Assembly (NCBI RefSeq): GCF_007644045.2
Contig: NZ_VMDW02000061.1
Location: forward strand, 35,605 to 99,604
Direction: 5' to 3'
DNA: 64,000 bases
DNA from: Vogesella urethralis
Lineage (GTDB): Bacteria > Pseudomonadota > Gammaproteobacteria > Burkholderiales > Chromobacteriaceae
Shown here: one piece after another, positions 26,145 through 35,163 of the stretch
Position numbering within the stretch: position 1 is the first letter of the stretch
Layout: each line of letters opens with the position of its first letter
The notes under the pieces: model-generated
What the model saw: the letters and a program-made list of their open reading frames with translations, nothing else
Databases searched by the model: none
Told to the model about the DNA's origin: nothing
Program-made: the position numbers and the translations under genes

Positions 26145-27178
26145 GCCACTACCCCCGCAAGCTGGACCTGGCCCACGGCCGCATCGACATGACCCACGGC
26201 AGCGGCGGCCGCGCCATGGCGCAGCTGGTAGACGAGCTGTTCGCCCCGGCCTTTCGCAACGACTACCTGGCGCAGGGTAACGACCAGGCCATCCTGCCGC
26301 CGCCCGGCGGCCGCCTGGCCATCGCCACCGACAGCCACGTGATCTCGCCGCTGTTTTTCCCCGGCGGCGACATCGGCAGCCTCGCGGTGCACGGCACGGT
26401 GAACGACCTGGCGATGGGCGGCGCCACGCCGCTGTACCTGAGCGCCGGCTTTATCCTGGAAGAAGGCCTGCCGCTGGCCGACCTGAAGCGCATCGTGGAC
26501 AGCATGGCCGCCGCCGCCCGGGACGCCGGCGTGCGTATCGTGACCGGCGACACCAAGGTGGTGGAACGCGGCCATGGCGACGGCGTGTACATCAGCACCA
26601 CCGGCATTGGCGTGGTGGCCGACGGCGTACAGCTGTGCGGCAGCCAGGCGCGGCCGGGCGATGCGATTCTGGTATCCGGCACGCTGGGCGAGCACGGCAT
26701 GGCGGTGATGAGCCAGCGCGAAAACCTGGGCTTTGCCAGCCCCATCGTGTCCGACAGTGCCGCGCTGCACACGCTGGCGGCGGCGCTGATGGCGGCCAGC
26801 CCCGGCCTGCGCCTGATGCGCGACCCCACCCGTGGCGGCCTGGCCACCACGCTGAACGAGATCGCCCGCCAGTCCGGCGTGGGCATGCAGCTGCAGGAAG
26901 ACGCCATTCCGCTGCAACCGGCGGTGCGCGCCGCCTGCGAGTTCCTGGGCCTGGACCCGCTGTACGTGGCCAACGAGGGCAAGCTGATTGCCGTCTGCCC
27001 CGCCGCCGAAGCCGACGCCGCGCTGGCCGCGCTGCGGGCGCACCCGCTGGGGCGCCATGCGGCCAACATCGGCCAGGTGGTGGCCGACCCGCACCACTTC
27101 GTGCGCGTGCGCACGCCGTTTGGCGGCGAGCGCCTGCTGGACTGGCTGGCCGGCGAGATGCTGCCGCGCATTTGCTAG
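26141..27178 (+). CDS. hypE: HypE, cyanide-ligand-forming protein
   Basis: The product is 345 residues, an AIR-synthase-like ATPase (ITHGSGGR-type motif here as MTHGSGGRAMAQL, DSHVISPLFFPGGDIG, GDTKVVERG). The essential C-terminal PRIC ends the protein; the final Cys is carbamoylated by HypF and dehydrated to thiocyanate. ATG 26141 overlaps hypD; an open frame to 25853 is rejected because the conserved N-terminus begins here. It is the last gene of the hyp block. Confidence 0.94.
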   Translation: MSHYPRKLDLAHGRIDMTHGSGGRAMAQLVDELFAPAFRNDYLAQGNDQAILPPPGGRLAIATDSHVISPLFFPGGDIGSLAVHGTVNDLAMGGATPLYLSAGFILEEGLPLADLKRIVDSMAAAARDAGVRIVTGDTKVVERGHGDGVYISTTGIGVVADGVQLCGSQARPGDAILVSGTLGEHGMAVMSQRENLGFASPIVSDSAALHTLAAALMAASPGLRLMRDPTRGGLATTLNEIARQSGVGMQLQEDAIPLQPAVRAACEFLGLDPLYVANEGKLIAVCPAAEADAALAALRAHPLGRHAANIGQVVADPHHFVRVRTPFGGERLLDWLAGEMLPRIC

Positions 27179-27217
27179 GCCCCGCTACAATACGCCCATG
27201 CTACAGAAAGACACGCC

Positions 27218-28654
27218 ATGAGCCCCCAAGCTACCGTTTTGCTGGTGGACGACGAAATCCGCTCGCTGGAAGCGCTGCAACGCACGCTGGAAGACGACTT
27301 CACGCTGTTTACCGCCAGCAGTGCCGACGAGGCGCTGGCCATCCTGGAAAGCGAGTTCATCCAGGTGATCGTCACCGACCAGCGCATGCCGGACATGACC
27401 GGCGTGGCGCTGCTGCGCCGCGTGCGCGAGCGCCACCCGCAGGTGGTGCGCATCATCCTGTCCGGCTACACCGACAACGCCGACATCATCGCCGCCGTCA
27501 ACGAAGCCGGCATCTACCAGTACCTGCTGAAGCCCTGGCACCCGGAAAGCCTGCTGCTGACCGTACAGGGCGCCGCCGAGCTGTTCCGCCTGCAGCAGGA
27601 CAACGAACTGTTGAACGTGGAGCTGAAAACCTCGGCGCCGTGGCTGCAAGGCCGGGTGGACGGCAAGCGCCGCGAGCTGAAGGCCCGTAACGCGATGGCC
27701 AACATCACCCGCGCCGCCGGCAGCCCGCTGGACAAAGTGTGCGAGCTGCTGGAGCGCGTGGCCGGCTTCGACATTGCGGTGCTGATCGAGGGCGAATCCG
27801 GCGTCGGCAAAGAGCTGCTGGCGCGGGCGCTGCACTACGCCAGCCACCGCCGCGACCGCCCCTTTGTGGTGGAAAACTGCGCCGCCATGCCGGAGCAGCT
27901 GCTGGAAAGCGAGCTGTTCGGCCACAAGCGCGGCGCTTTTACCGGTGCCTATCAGGACCACATCGGCCTGTTCCAGCAGGCCGACGGCGGCACCATCTTT
28001 CTGGATGAAATCGGCGAAACCTCGCCCGCCTTCCAGGCCAAGCTGCTGCGCGTGCTGCAGGAAGGCGAAATCCGCCCGGTGGGCAGCCCGCGCCCGCTGA
28101 AGGTGGACGTGCGCGTGGTGTCGGCCACCAACCGCAAGCTGGCCGAGCTGGTGCGCGAGGGGCGCTTCCGCGAAGACCTGTACTACCGGCTGTCGGCGTT
28201 TGCCGTCACCGTGCCGCCGCTACGCGAACGGCCGGCCGATATTCCGCTGATTGCCGAAAAGCTGCTGGACGAAGCGCGCCGCCACTACCAGCGCCCCGGC
28301 CTGACGCTGCTGGCCGACGCGCAGGACGCGCTGCGGCTGTACCGCTGGCCCGGCAATGTGCGCCAGCTGCGCAACGAGCTGAACCGCATGCTGGTGCTGG
28401 CCGACGGCGACGCGCTGGGCGCCGAGCTGCTGTCACCCGAGGTGCTGCAGGCCGCTGCCGAAGAACAGGTGGCCGAGCTGGCGTTCCTGGCCGGCATCGA
28501 GGGCGACCTCAAAACGCGGCTGGAGGCGCTGGAGAAGCGCATCCTGAAAGAAACCCTCACCCGCCAGCGCTGGAACAAGACCCGCGCGGCAGAAGAGCTG
28601 GGCCTGTCGCGGGTAGGCCTGCGCAGCAAGCTGACGCGCTACGGGCTGGAATGA
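27218..28654 (+). CDS. hupR: HupR/HoxA, NtrC-family response regulator for hydrogenase genes
   Basis: The product is 478 residues: receiver domain with Asp54 (IVTDQRMPDM), sigma-54 AAA+ domain with Walker A GESGVGKE (about 193), the sigma-54 loop GAFTGA (about 240) and R-finger region, and a C-terminal Fis-type helix-turn-helix (KTRAAEELGLSRVGLRSKL). This is HoxA/HupR, the activator of uptake-hydrogenase operons. In Rhodobacter and Ralstonia the unphosphorylated form is active and the kinase HupT/HoxJ shuts it down in the absence of H2. The target promoters are probably the three sigma-54-like sites in this cluster. The hupU start lies two bases after its stop. Confidence 0.92.
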   Translation: MSPQATVLLVDDEIRSLEALQRTLEDDFTLFTASSADEALAILESEFIQVIVTDQRMPDMTGVALLRRVRERHPQVVRIILSGYTDNADIIAAVNEAGIYQYLLKPWHPESLLLTVQGAAELFRLQQDNELLNVELKTSAPWLQGRVDGKRRELKARNAMANITRAAGSPLDKVCELLERVAGFDIAVLIEGESGVGKELLARALHYASHRRDRPFVVENCAAMPEQLLESELFGHKRGAFTGAYQDHIGLFQQADGGTIFLDEIGETSPAFQAKLLRVLQEGEIRPVGSPRPLKVDVRVVSATNRKLAELVREGRFREDLYYRLSAFAVTVPPLRERPADIPLIAEKLLDEARRHYQRPGLTLLADAQDALRLYRWPGNVRQLRNELNRMLVLADGDALGAELLSPEVLQAAAEEQVAELAFLAGIEGDLKTRLEALEKRILKETLTRQRWNKTRAAEELGLSRVGLRSKLTRYGLE

Positions 28655-28655
28655 C

Positions 28656-29648
28656 ATGACGAGCAAAACCCTGGTCTGGCTGCAAAGCGGCGGCTGCGGC
28701 GGCTGTACGCTGTCGGCGCTGTGCGCGGAAAGCCCCGACTTCTTTACCGCACTGGCCGATAGCGGCATCCGCCTGGCCTATCACCCGTCGCTGACCGAAG
28801 CCAGCGGCGACGAGGTGGCACCGCTGCTGGCAGGGTTGGCCGCAGACGGCATCAACATCCTGTGTCTGGAAGGCTCGGTCATGCTGGGGGCGGACGGCCG
28901 CTTCCACATCAGTGGTAGCGAACACCAGCCGTATTACCGGCAAATCGCCGCGCTGGCCGCCCGCGCCCGCTACGTGGTGGCGGTGGGCACCTGCGCCGCC
29001 TACGGCGGCATTACCGCCGCCGGCGACAACCTCACCGGCGCCACCGGCCTGGCGTGGCAGGGCAGCCAACCCGGCGGCCTGCTGGGCGACGGTTTTGCCG
29101 GCAGCAGCGGCCTGCCGGTGGTCAACATCAGCGGCTGCCCCACCCACCCCGGCTGGGTGCTGGAAACGCTGGCGCTGCTGGCCGCCGACGCGCTGGCCGC
29201 CAGCGACCTGGACCCGCTGGGCCGGCCACGCTTCTACGCCGACAAGCTGGTGCACCACGGCTGCGACAAGAACGAGTTTTACGAATTCAAGGCCAGCGCC
29301 GAAGCGCCCGGCCAGCAGGGCTGCCTGATGGAGTTTGTCGGCTGCAAGGGTACGCAGGCACACGCCGACTGCAATATCCGGCCGTGGAACGGCGAAGGCT
29401 CCTGCCTCACCGGCGGCTACCCGTGCATCAACTGCACCGCGCCCGACTTTGCCGACCCCGGCCACGCGTTTTTCGACACGCCCAAGATTGCCGGCTTCCC
29501 GGTAGGGCTGCCCACCGACATGCCCAAGGCCTGGTTCGTGGCGCTGTCCACGCTGTCCAAATCGGCCACGCCGACGCGGGTGAAGGTCAACGCCACGCTG
29601 GACCGCATGACCATGCCGCCCTCGCTTCCCAAGAAAAACACCCCATGA
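28656..29648 (+). CDS. hupU: HupU/HoxB, small subunit of regulatory (H2-sensing) hydrogenase
   Basis: The product is 330 residues without Tat signal or C-terminal membrane anchor, as expected for the soluble regulatory hydrogenase. Cluster-binding cysteines are seen in SGGCGGC, VGTCAAYGG and SGCPTHPG, HHGCDKNEFYE, and CLMEFVGCKG, plus GGYPCINC. The Cys residues additional to the catalytic type are not present near the proximal cluster, as typical of sensors. It pairs with HupV (ATG overlap) and with kinase HupT. Signals H2 rather than conserving energy. Confidence 0.92.
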   Translation: MTSKTLVWLQSGGCGGCTLSALCAESPDFFTALADSGIRLAYHPSLTEASGDEVAPLLAGLAADGINILCLEGSVMLGADGRFHISGSEHQPYYRQIAALAARARYVVAVGTCAAYGGITAAGDNLTGATGLAWQGSQPGGLLGDGFAGSSGLPVVNISGCPTHPGWVLETLALLAADALAASDLDPLGRPRFYADKLVHHGCDKNEFYEFKASAEAPGQQGCLMEFVGCKGTQAHADCNIRPWNGEGSCLTGGYPCINCTAPDFADPGHAFFDTPKIAGFPVGLPTDMPKAWFVALSTLSKSATPTRVKVNATLDRMTMPPSLPKKNTP

Positions 29649-31090
29649 CACGACGCATACTGGGCCCGCTGGGCCGTGTGGAAGGCGACCTGACGCTGAC
29701 GCTGGAACTGCAAGACGGCAAGGTAGCCGCCGCCGAAGCCACCAGCGGGCTATTTCGCGGCTTCGAACGCATTCTGGTGGGCCGCCAGGCGATGGACGCA
29801 CTGGCCATCGTGCCGCGCATCTGCGGCATCTGCTCGGTGTCGCAGTCGGTGGCCGCCGCCCGCGCACTGGCGCAGCTGTACCACGTGACGCCGCCGGCCA
29901 ACGGCGAGCGCGTCACCAACCTGATCCACGCCGTGGAAAACGTGGCCGACCACCTGTCGCACTTCTACCTGTTTTTCATGCCGGACTTCGCCCGCGACGC
30001 CTACGCCGGCCACCGCTGGCACGCCGACATCCGCGCCCGTTTCAAGGCAGTGGAAGGCAGCGCCCACGCGCCGATGTTGGCCGCACGCGCCACGCTGATG
30101 CGCTTCATGGGCACGCTGGCCGGGCACTGGCCGCACACCATGGTGATCCAGCCCGGCGGCGTCAGCCGCACCGTCAGCGCCGCCGAACGCGTGCGGCTGG
30201 GGCAATGGCTGGCCGCTTTCCGCCGCTTTCTGGAACAGCACACCTACGGCGTACCGCTGCCCGAGGTGGCTGCCTGGGACAGCCCGGCGGCGCTGGCCGA
30301 CTACGTGAGCCGCCAGCCACAGGCTGACCTGGCGCGCTTTCTGCTGCTGGCAGACAGCCTTGGCCTGGCCACACTGGGCCGTTGCGACGCGCCGCTGATT
30401 GCCGGCCCGGCCTATCTGGAAGGCGAAGGCAGCAGCGCGTGGGCGCCCGCCGGCGTGTGGCGGCAGGGCCGCCTTGACGTGCTGGATACCACGCAAATCC
30501 GCGAACACAGCCGCCACGCCTGGCTTGTGGACTACGGCCCCACCCACCCGTTTGACGACGACACGCTGCCGGTGCCGGACAAAGCCGACGCCTACAGCTG
30601 GAGCAAGGCGCCGCGTCTGGCCGGGCAGCCGGCGCAAACCGGCGCCATCGCCCGCGCCCTGCTGCGCCGCGACCGGCTGACCACCACGCTGGTGCAGGCG
30701 CAAGGCAGCACCGTGTACACCCGCGTACTGGCCCGGGTGCGCGAAATGGCGCTGCTGGTGCTGCAGATGCAGGCGTGGCTAGCCGCCATTGAGCTGGACG
30801 CGCCGTTCCAGACTGCGCTACCGGCGCACCCGCTGTACGCCCGTGGCGAAGGCCTGACCGAAGCGGCACGCGGCATGCTGGGCCATTGGGTGACGCTGGA
30901 CGGCAGCCGCATCCAGCGCTACCAGATCATCGCCCCCACCACCTGGAACTTCTCGCCACGCGACAGCGACGGCCAGCCCGGCCCGCTGGAAGCCGCCCTG
31001 CTGGGCACCGTGGCCGACGACGCACAGGCGCTGGCAGTGCAGCACATCGTGCGCAGCTTCGACCCGTGCCAGGTGTGCACGGTGCAGTAG
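29645..31090 (+). CDS. hupV: HupV/HoxC, large subunit of regulatory (H2-sensing) hydrogenase
   Basis: The product is 481 residues. The N-terminal nickel motif is RICGICSVSQSV and the C-terminal one is DPCQVCTVQ. The protein stops right there, with no cleavable extension, which is a hallmark of sensor hydrogenases that need no HupD processing. The last residue is Gln where I would expect His in most large subunits. Its function with HupU is to detect H2 and signal through HupT to HupR. ATG 29645 overlaps hupU; the long frame beginning at 29054 is in another gene. Confidence 0.9.
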   Translation: MTRRILGPLGRVEGDLTLTLELQDGKVAAAEATSGLFRGFERILVGRQAMDALAIVPRICGICSVSQSVAAARALAQLYHVTPPANGERVTNLIHAVENVADHLSHFYLFFMPDFARDAYAGHRWHADIRARFKAVEGSAHAPMLAARATLMRFMGTLAGHWPHTMVIQPGGVSRTVSAAERVRLGQWLAAFRRFLEQHTYGVPLPEVAAWDSPAALADYVSRQPQADLARFLLLADSLGLATLGRCDAPLIAGPAYLEGEGSSAWAPAGVWRQGRLDVLDTTQIREHSRHAWLVDYGPTHPFDDDTLPVPDKADAYSWSKAPRLAGQPAQTGAIARALLRRDRLTTTLVQAQGSTVYTRVLARVREMALLVLQMQAWLAAIELDAPFQTALPAHPLYARGEGLTEAARGMLGHWVTLDGSRIQRYQIIAPTTWNFSPRDSDGQPGPLEAALLGTVADDAQALAVQHIVRSFDPCQVCTVQ

Positions 31091-31458
31091 GACAGGTTTT
31101 ACCCCATGAGCGAATACAGACACCTTAGCCACGTGCCCCATCCCGTTGGCGCGAGCCGGGCCAAACGGTTTGCCCCAGGTTTTAAGACGCCGATTTGTTT
31201 GAGCCCCGCGCCGTTAGCAAGGGGCGAGTTCGGCGGCGCTTGGGGCGGGCCGTTTGGCGCGGGGTTTCGAGCAGCCCCGGGTCGCCTTTTCTTTGGGTAC
31301 TTTCTTTTGGCGACGCAAAAGAAAGTACCCCGTCCGCCGGGCGGAACCGGCTATGTTCATCACCATCCGCAACGCGGATTCACTATCGCCCGTCCACCCT
31401 CCGGCCCTATTCACACGGCTCGCAGAACAAGCTGATAGACAGAGAAACGAGCAAAGCC
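31091..31458. repeat. Non-coding spacer with dispersed inverted-repeat element
   Basis: This 368-bp stretch between hupV and hupT has no gene. It contains GGGTACTTTCTTTTG, 6 bp, then CAAAAGAAAGTACCC at about 31297-31332, a perfect 15-bp inverted repeat. It is flanked by GC-rich sequence with GGGGCG words. Sequences of this type (TTCTTTGGGTACTTTCTTTTG) are recurrent in intergenic DNA of many beta- and gammaproteobacteria, which is general knowledge. It interrupts the otherwise compact hup run and could act as a transcription or mRNA-stability element. Confidence 0.55.
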
Positions 31459-32784
31459 ATGCCCGACAAACTCAGCAGCAGCGCCGAAGCTACCCGCCTG
31501 GGCGGCGAGCTGGCCGAAGAAGCCTGGATCGACGTGATACGCCGCATGGACCAGGTGTACACCGAGCTGGTGCAATCGCAGGAAACACTGGAAGCCAAGC
31601 ACCGCGAGCTGGCCGACGCACACCGCTTTACCGAAGGCGTGCTGGAAGCCATGACCGACGTGATGGTGGTGTGCGACACGCTGGGCCAGGTGCGGCAGGT
31701 AAACCGCGCCATGGTGTCGCTGACCGGGCTGAGCGAAAGCCTGCTCACCGCCTGCAAGCTCACCGACCTGGTGCCGGGCGAGGCCGAGCGCGAGCTGCTG
31801 CTGCAACGGTTGGCCGCCGGCAACGCCGAGGGTAGCGATATCGAAATCGCGCTGATCGCCCACAATGGAGAGGCGATACCCGTCACCTGGAACGTCAGCG
31901 CGTTGTACGACGGCGAACGCCGCTACAGCGGGTTTGTGGCCGTGGGGCGCCCGGTGGGCGAACTGAAGAAAGCCTACGCCGAGCTGAAACAGGCGCACGA
32001 GGCGCTGAAGGCGGCGCAGGCGCAGCTGGTGCAGGCCGAAAAGATGGCGTCGCTGGGGCGGCTGGTGGCCGGCGTGGCGCACGAGCTGAACAACCCGATC
32101 AGCTTCATCGTCGGCAACACCCACGCCATGCAGCGCTACGCCACCAAGCTGCAGCAGTACCTGGCCGCCGTGCACGCGGCCAACCCCGACGCCGCCGCGC
32201 TGCGCCAGCAGCTGAAGATCGACCGCCTGCTGGCCGACCTGCCGTCGCTGCTGGACGGGCTGATGGAAGGCGCGCAGCGCAGCAGCGCGATTGTGGACGC
32301 GCTGAAACGTTTTTCTGCCATCGAAACCGACACCCGCCAGCGCGTGAACCTGGCCGAGGCGGTGCAGCGCGCGCTGCACTGGGTCGGGCAGGCAGCACCG
32401 CATCGTGTGAGCGTGCACTGCCACGGGCTGGATGACGCGCAGTGGGTCACCGGCTCCGCCAACCAGCTGCAGCAGGTACTGGTGAACCTGATCCAGAACG
32501 CCTACGACGCGGTGGAAGCGCAAGCGGCCCCGGCACTGACGCTGACGCTGGCCTGCGAGCAGGGCCGGGTGGCGCTGAGCGTGGCCGACAACGGCCCCGG
32601 CATTGCTGCAGCCAACCTGGCGCGCATCTTCGACCCGTTCTTTACCACCAAGCCGGTGGGCAAAGGCACCGGCCTGGGCTTGTCGATCAGCTATGGCATC
32701 GTGGAACAGCACGGCGGGACGCTGTCTGCGGCCAACCTGGCAGAGGGCGGCGCCTGCTTTACGCTAACACTGCCGGCTGCATGA
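31459..32784 (+). CDS. hupT: HupT/HoxJ, sensor histidine kinase of the H2-sensing system
   Basis: The product is 441 residues and soluble (no membrane segment). A PAS domain (about 55-175: [28 protein letters not shown]) is followed by a coiled-coil-like linker, a dimerisation/phosphoacceptor domain with GVAHELNNP (about 206) and a HATPase with [16 protein letters not shown] and GTGLGLS. It is the partner of HupR and receives the H2 signal from HupUV through protein contact. I chose ATG 31459; the open frame reaching back to 31195 lies in the repeat-containing spacer. Confidence 0.9.
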   Translation: MPDKLSSSAEATRLGGELAEEAWIDVIRRMDQVYTELVQSQETLEAKHRELADAHRFTEGVLEAMTDVMVVCDTLGQVRQVNRAMVSLTGLSESLLTACKLTDLVPGEAERELLLQRLAAGNAEGSDIEIALIAHNGEAIPVTWNVSALYDGERRYSGFVAVGRPVGELKKAYAELKQAHEALKAAQAQLVQAEKMASLGRLVAGVAHELNNPISFIVGNTHAMQRYATKLQQYLAAVHAANPDAAALRQQLKIDRLLADLPSLLDGLMEGAQRSSAIVDALKRFSAIETDTRQRVNLAEAVQRALHWVGQAAPHRVSVHCHGLDDAQWVTGSANQLQQVLVNLIQNAYDAVEAQAAPALTLTLACEQGRVALSVADNGPGIAAANLARIFDPFFTTKPVGKGTGLGLSISYGIVEQHGGTLSAANLAEGGACFTLTLPAA

Positions 32785-32820
32785 CAAACGCCCCTGGCGC
32801 TGGGCACGCAGGGGCGTTTG
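32785..32820 (+). terminator. Hairpin between hupT and convergent gene
   Basis: A 12-bp perfect stem CAAACGCCCCTG / CAGGGGCGTTTG begins immediately after the hupT stop and has a 12-base loop. There is no T run on either strand, so it may be a rho-assisted or mRNA-stabilising hairpin. Confidence 0.4.
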
Positions 32821-32835
32821 GGGATGGTAAGGCGC

Positions 32836-33261
32836 TTATTCGCTAGCCGGCTTGGCAGCGGCTTTCTTGCTGCGGCTGCGCTTGGCGGCCGGTTTCTCTG
32901 CCGTGACGGCGGCTTCTGCTACTGGCTCGGTGGCCGGCGCGGCAACCGGTGCGGCTGCAGGCTCGACAACCGGCGCGGTGGCGGCCGGGTGCAGCTCGGC
33001 TTCGCTGGGCAGCATCAGCTCGGGGTACTCCCCAAACAGGCGCTCCATCAGCTTGCTGCGGGCATCGATATGGTGCCCCAGGCGCCAGTCTTCCAGCAGT
33101 TGCATGGCAATCTGGAAAAACGGGTAATCGATGTCGTACAGGCGGTGCAGCTCGTACGGCTGTTTCAGCTGCAGGGCCAGTACCAGGTGCTTCAGGGTTT
33201 CCAGTTGATGCGGGGCGGCGCCAGCATCCATCAGCTTCTTGATACGTTTGGCAGCATTCAT
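32836..33261 (-). CDS. Hypothetical protein with Ala/Pro/Lys-rich tail
   Basis: The product is 141 residues and I do not recognise a named family. Residues 1-90 are compact and charged (MNAAKRIKKLMDAGAAPHQL, then LKHLVLALQLKQPYELHRLYDIDYPFFQIAMQLLEDWRLGHH), and residues 95-141 form an Ala/Pro/Glu/Lys-rich low-complexity tail ending KRSRSKKAAAKPASE, which may bind nucleic acid. There is no signal peptide. It is convergent with hupT and has an orphan minus-strand terminator upstream of its promoter. Codon use and amino-acid pattern support it as a real gene. Confidence 0.6.
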   Translation of the reverse strand: MNAAKRIKKLMDAGAAPHQLETLKHLVLALQLKQPYELHRLYDIDYPFFQIAMQLLEDWRLGHHIDARSKLMERLFGEYPELMLPSEAELHPAATAPVVEPAAAPVAAPATEPVAEAAVTAEKPAAKRSRSKKAAAKPASE

Positions 33262-33347
33262 CAGGCGTTCCCTCTGTTTGGCTGAAAAATCACGTTAACA
33301 TAACCACCGGCAAACCGTGTGCCAAGTTGCCAGATCAAAGCCCGTGC

Positions 33348-33372
33348 AAAAAAAATGCCCGCTGGCGCGGGC
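33348..33372 (-). terminator. Orphan intrinsic terminator on the minus strand
   Basis: Read on the minus strand, a stem GCCCGC-GCCA-GCGGGC is followed by an A and then T8, a textbook rho-independent terminator. No recognised minus-strand gene ends here; the next minus-strand gene starts downstream at 33261. A short transcript starting between 33372 and about 33510 would end at this point. Confidence 0.65.
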
Positions 33373-33510
33373 GGGTCTACAGCATCAGGACCAGGATGAT
33401 AAGGAGAGCAGCAACAGCCAAAGCTGTTGTATGGCAGCACTGTAAATGCACAACATGACATCACCGTGACGGTTTTTATTGCCATTGCGGCCAACCCTGG
33501 CGCCTCCCCC

Positions 33511-33951
33511 ATGCCCGCATCCCTCACCTTCCCGCCCGCCGGCAGCGACGACCTGACTGCCATCGAAAGCCTTGTCCGCAACGCGATGGCCGAGCACTAC
33601 CAGCGCCATCAGCTGGCCTGGGACAGTGCCGCCTTCCGGCTGCGCGCCGCCGGTACCCGCTTCCACTGGCTGCAGCTTGGCGACGCGCGCGTCGGTATCA
33701 TCGGCTACCGGCTGGAAACCGCTGCCGTCTATCTGGCCGAGCTGCACCTGCTGCCCGCGTGGCAAGGCCGTGGCCTGGGTGCGCAGGCGCTGGGCTGGCT
33801 ACGGCAGCAAGCCGCCGGGCGGCGCGAGCTGCGACTGCGTACCTTTCACGATAGCCGGGCGGTCGCTTTCTATGTGCGCGAGGGGTTTGAGGTGGTTCGC
33901 CAGGACGGCGTCTTGCTGGGGTTGGCCTGCCCGTTGCCGCCGCTGGGGTAG
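33511..33951 (+). CDS. GNAT-family N-acetyltransferase
   Basis: The product is 146 residues with the GNAT acetyl-CoA site, seen as AELHLLPAWQGRGLGAQALGWL (R/Q-x-x-G-x-G/A pattern) and FHDSRAVAFYVREGFEV near the C-terminus. It is a stand-alone cytoplasmic acetyltransferase; the substrate is unknown. ATG 33511 is chosen because the upstream extension to 33427 has unrelated composition. Confidence 0.75.
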   Translation: MPASLTFPPAGSDDLTAIESLVRNAMAEHYQRHQLAWDSAAFRLRAAGTRFHWLQLGDARVGIIGYRLETAAVYLAELHLLPAWQGRGLGAQALGWLRQQAAGRRELRLRTFHDSRAVAFYVREGFEVVRQDGVLLGLACPLPPLG

Positions 33952-34116
33952 CAAAAGAAAACGGCCTGCATGGCAGGCCGCACAAGGCAGAAACGCATCG
34001 GGACAAAACCTGAAGAACGGCGGCCACTGTAGCGCCCTGGCGTGACAGCGCGATGACACCCGCCAGCAAAGCCGGCTGCCAGCCGGCGGGCCAGAGTGCA
34101 AAGCTGCTTGCCAGCT

Positions 34117-34139
34117 GCTGTAACCGCCCCCGTTACAGC
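34117..34139. promoter_or_regulatory. Inverted repeat upstream of hupE promoter, candidate activator site
   Basis: GCTGTAAC-CGCCCCC-GTTACAGC is a perfect 8+8 inverted repeat about 50 bp upstream of the -24 element of hupE. This is a usual place for an NtrC-type activator. GTAAC-type half-sites also occur at 17026-17042 (hupD) and at 35130-35134, 35177-35181 and 35199-35203 (hupS). Binding by HupR is a guess. Confidence 0.4.
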
Positions 34140-34189
34140 CAACCGCCATCCCTTGAAGAATCAGCCACTTGCCGCTGCCGGCGGCAAAC

Positions 34190-34205
34190 TGGCATGTTTC
34201 CTGCA
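34190..34205 (+). promoter_or_regulatory. Candidate sigma-54 promoter for hupE
   Basis: TGGCATG-TTTC-CTGCA fits the -24/-12 pattern with GG-N10-GC spacing intact. It lies about 55 bp before the hupE start. Together with the sites before hupD and hupS it suggests a three-promoter HupR regulon. Confidence 0.6.
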
Positions 34206-34259
34206 AGCGGCTAGCTCCAGCCGCCGCGTGCGGTACAAGACAACCTACCGGAGACACCG

Positions 34260-34838
34260 ATGACCCCCACCCGCAGCCTGCTGGCCGTCGCCCTGGGCGC
34301 CGCTGCCCTGCCCGCGCTGGCCCACACCGGCCACGACCACGCATTCAACCTGTATTCCGGCCTGGCCCACCCGGTAGGCGGGCTGGACCATCTGCTGGCC
34401 ATGGTAGCCGTCGGCCTGTGGGCGGCCAGCCAGCCCGGCAAGCTGCGTCTGGCAGCGCCGGCCACCTTCGTGCTGACCATGCTGGCCGGTTGCCTGCTGG
34501 GTGCCGGCGGCGTGGCGCTGCCGGCGGTAGAGCCGGGCATTGCGCTGTCGGTACTGGTGCTGGGCCTGATGGTGGCCGCCGGTAGCCGCGTGCCGGCCAG
34601 CATCGGCCTGCCGCTGATTGCCGCCTTTGCCCTGGTACACGGCCATGCCCACGGTGCCGAAGCGCCGGCCGGCAGCCTGGCCGGCTATATGGCCGGTTTC
34701 GTGCTGGCTACCGCCGCGCTGCACGCTGGCGGCCTGGTGGCCGGCAACACGCTGCTGGCGCGCGCCAGCCTGTGGCTGCGTGCCGGCGGTGCCGCCATTG
34801 CCGCCTGCGGCGCCTGGCTGTTGGCGTCCAGCCTGTAA
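34260..34838 (+). CDS. hupE: HupE/UreJ-family nickel permease
   Basis: The product is 192 residues with a signal peptide (about 1-21, PALA) and mature N-terminus HTGHDH. There are about six hydrophobic segments and the family motif HPVGGLDHLLAMVAVG, in which His and Asp residues bind nickel; HGHAHGAE is a second His cluster. HupE imports nickel for hydrogenase or urease. Its own promoter and terminator make it a monocistronic unit between the sensing genes and hupSLC. Confidence 0.9.
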   Translation: MTPTRSLLAVALGAAALPALAHTGHDHAFNLYSGLAHPVGGLDHLLAMVAVGLWAASQPGKLRLAAPATFVLTMLAGCLLGAGGVALPAVEPGIALSVLVLGLMVAAGSRVPASIGLPLIAAFALVHGHAHGAEAPAGSLAGYMAGFVLATAALHAGGLVAGNTLLARASLWLRAGGAAIAACGAWLLASSL

Positions 34839-34991
34839 TTCTGTTCCCGGCCGGGCTTGAAAACGGCCGGCACAGGCTTATCTAACCCGAACTGCCAGTA
34901 CATCGCGCGCAGCGCTTGCCCGGCGAGCGCTGCACGAGTGGTATTGCCGCTCGCACTCCTCCATCCAAACCTGGTTGTACCGCATACAACA

Positions 34992-35031
34992 ACCGGGCCG
35001 GCTCCCCCCTGTGCCGGCCCGGTATTTTTTT
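34992..35031 (+). terminator. Intrinsic terminator after hupE
   Basis: An 11-bp stem ACCGGGCCGGC / GCCGGCCCGGT with a 10-base loop is followed by TAT7. It isolates hupE from hupSLC. Confidence 0.85.
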
Positions 35032-35163
35032 GCCTGCCCGCCAGCACACCCGCCGCACAGCCGGCAACCAGTTGGCCGCACCCACTGCAAAGCCGCTTAC
35101 CACCCCGCCATTCGGCACGCCGCAAAGTCGTTACATAACAAGCACTTGCCCACCCCGCCAAGC

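Noticed and set aside
31195..31458. N-terminal extension of HupT into the repeat region
   Set aside because: The extension covers an inverted repeat and lacks any similarity to kinase sequence; the PAS kinase begins cleanly at 31459.
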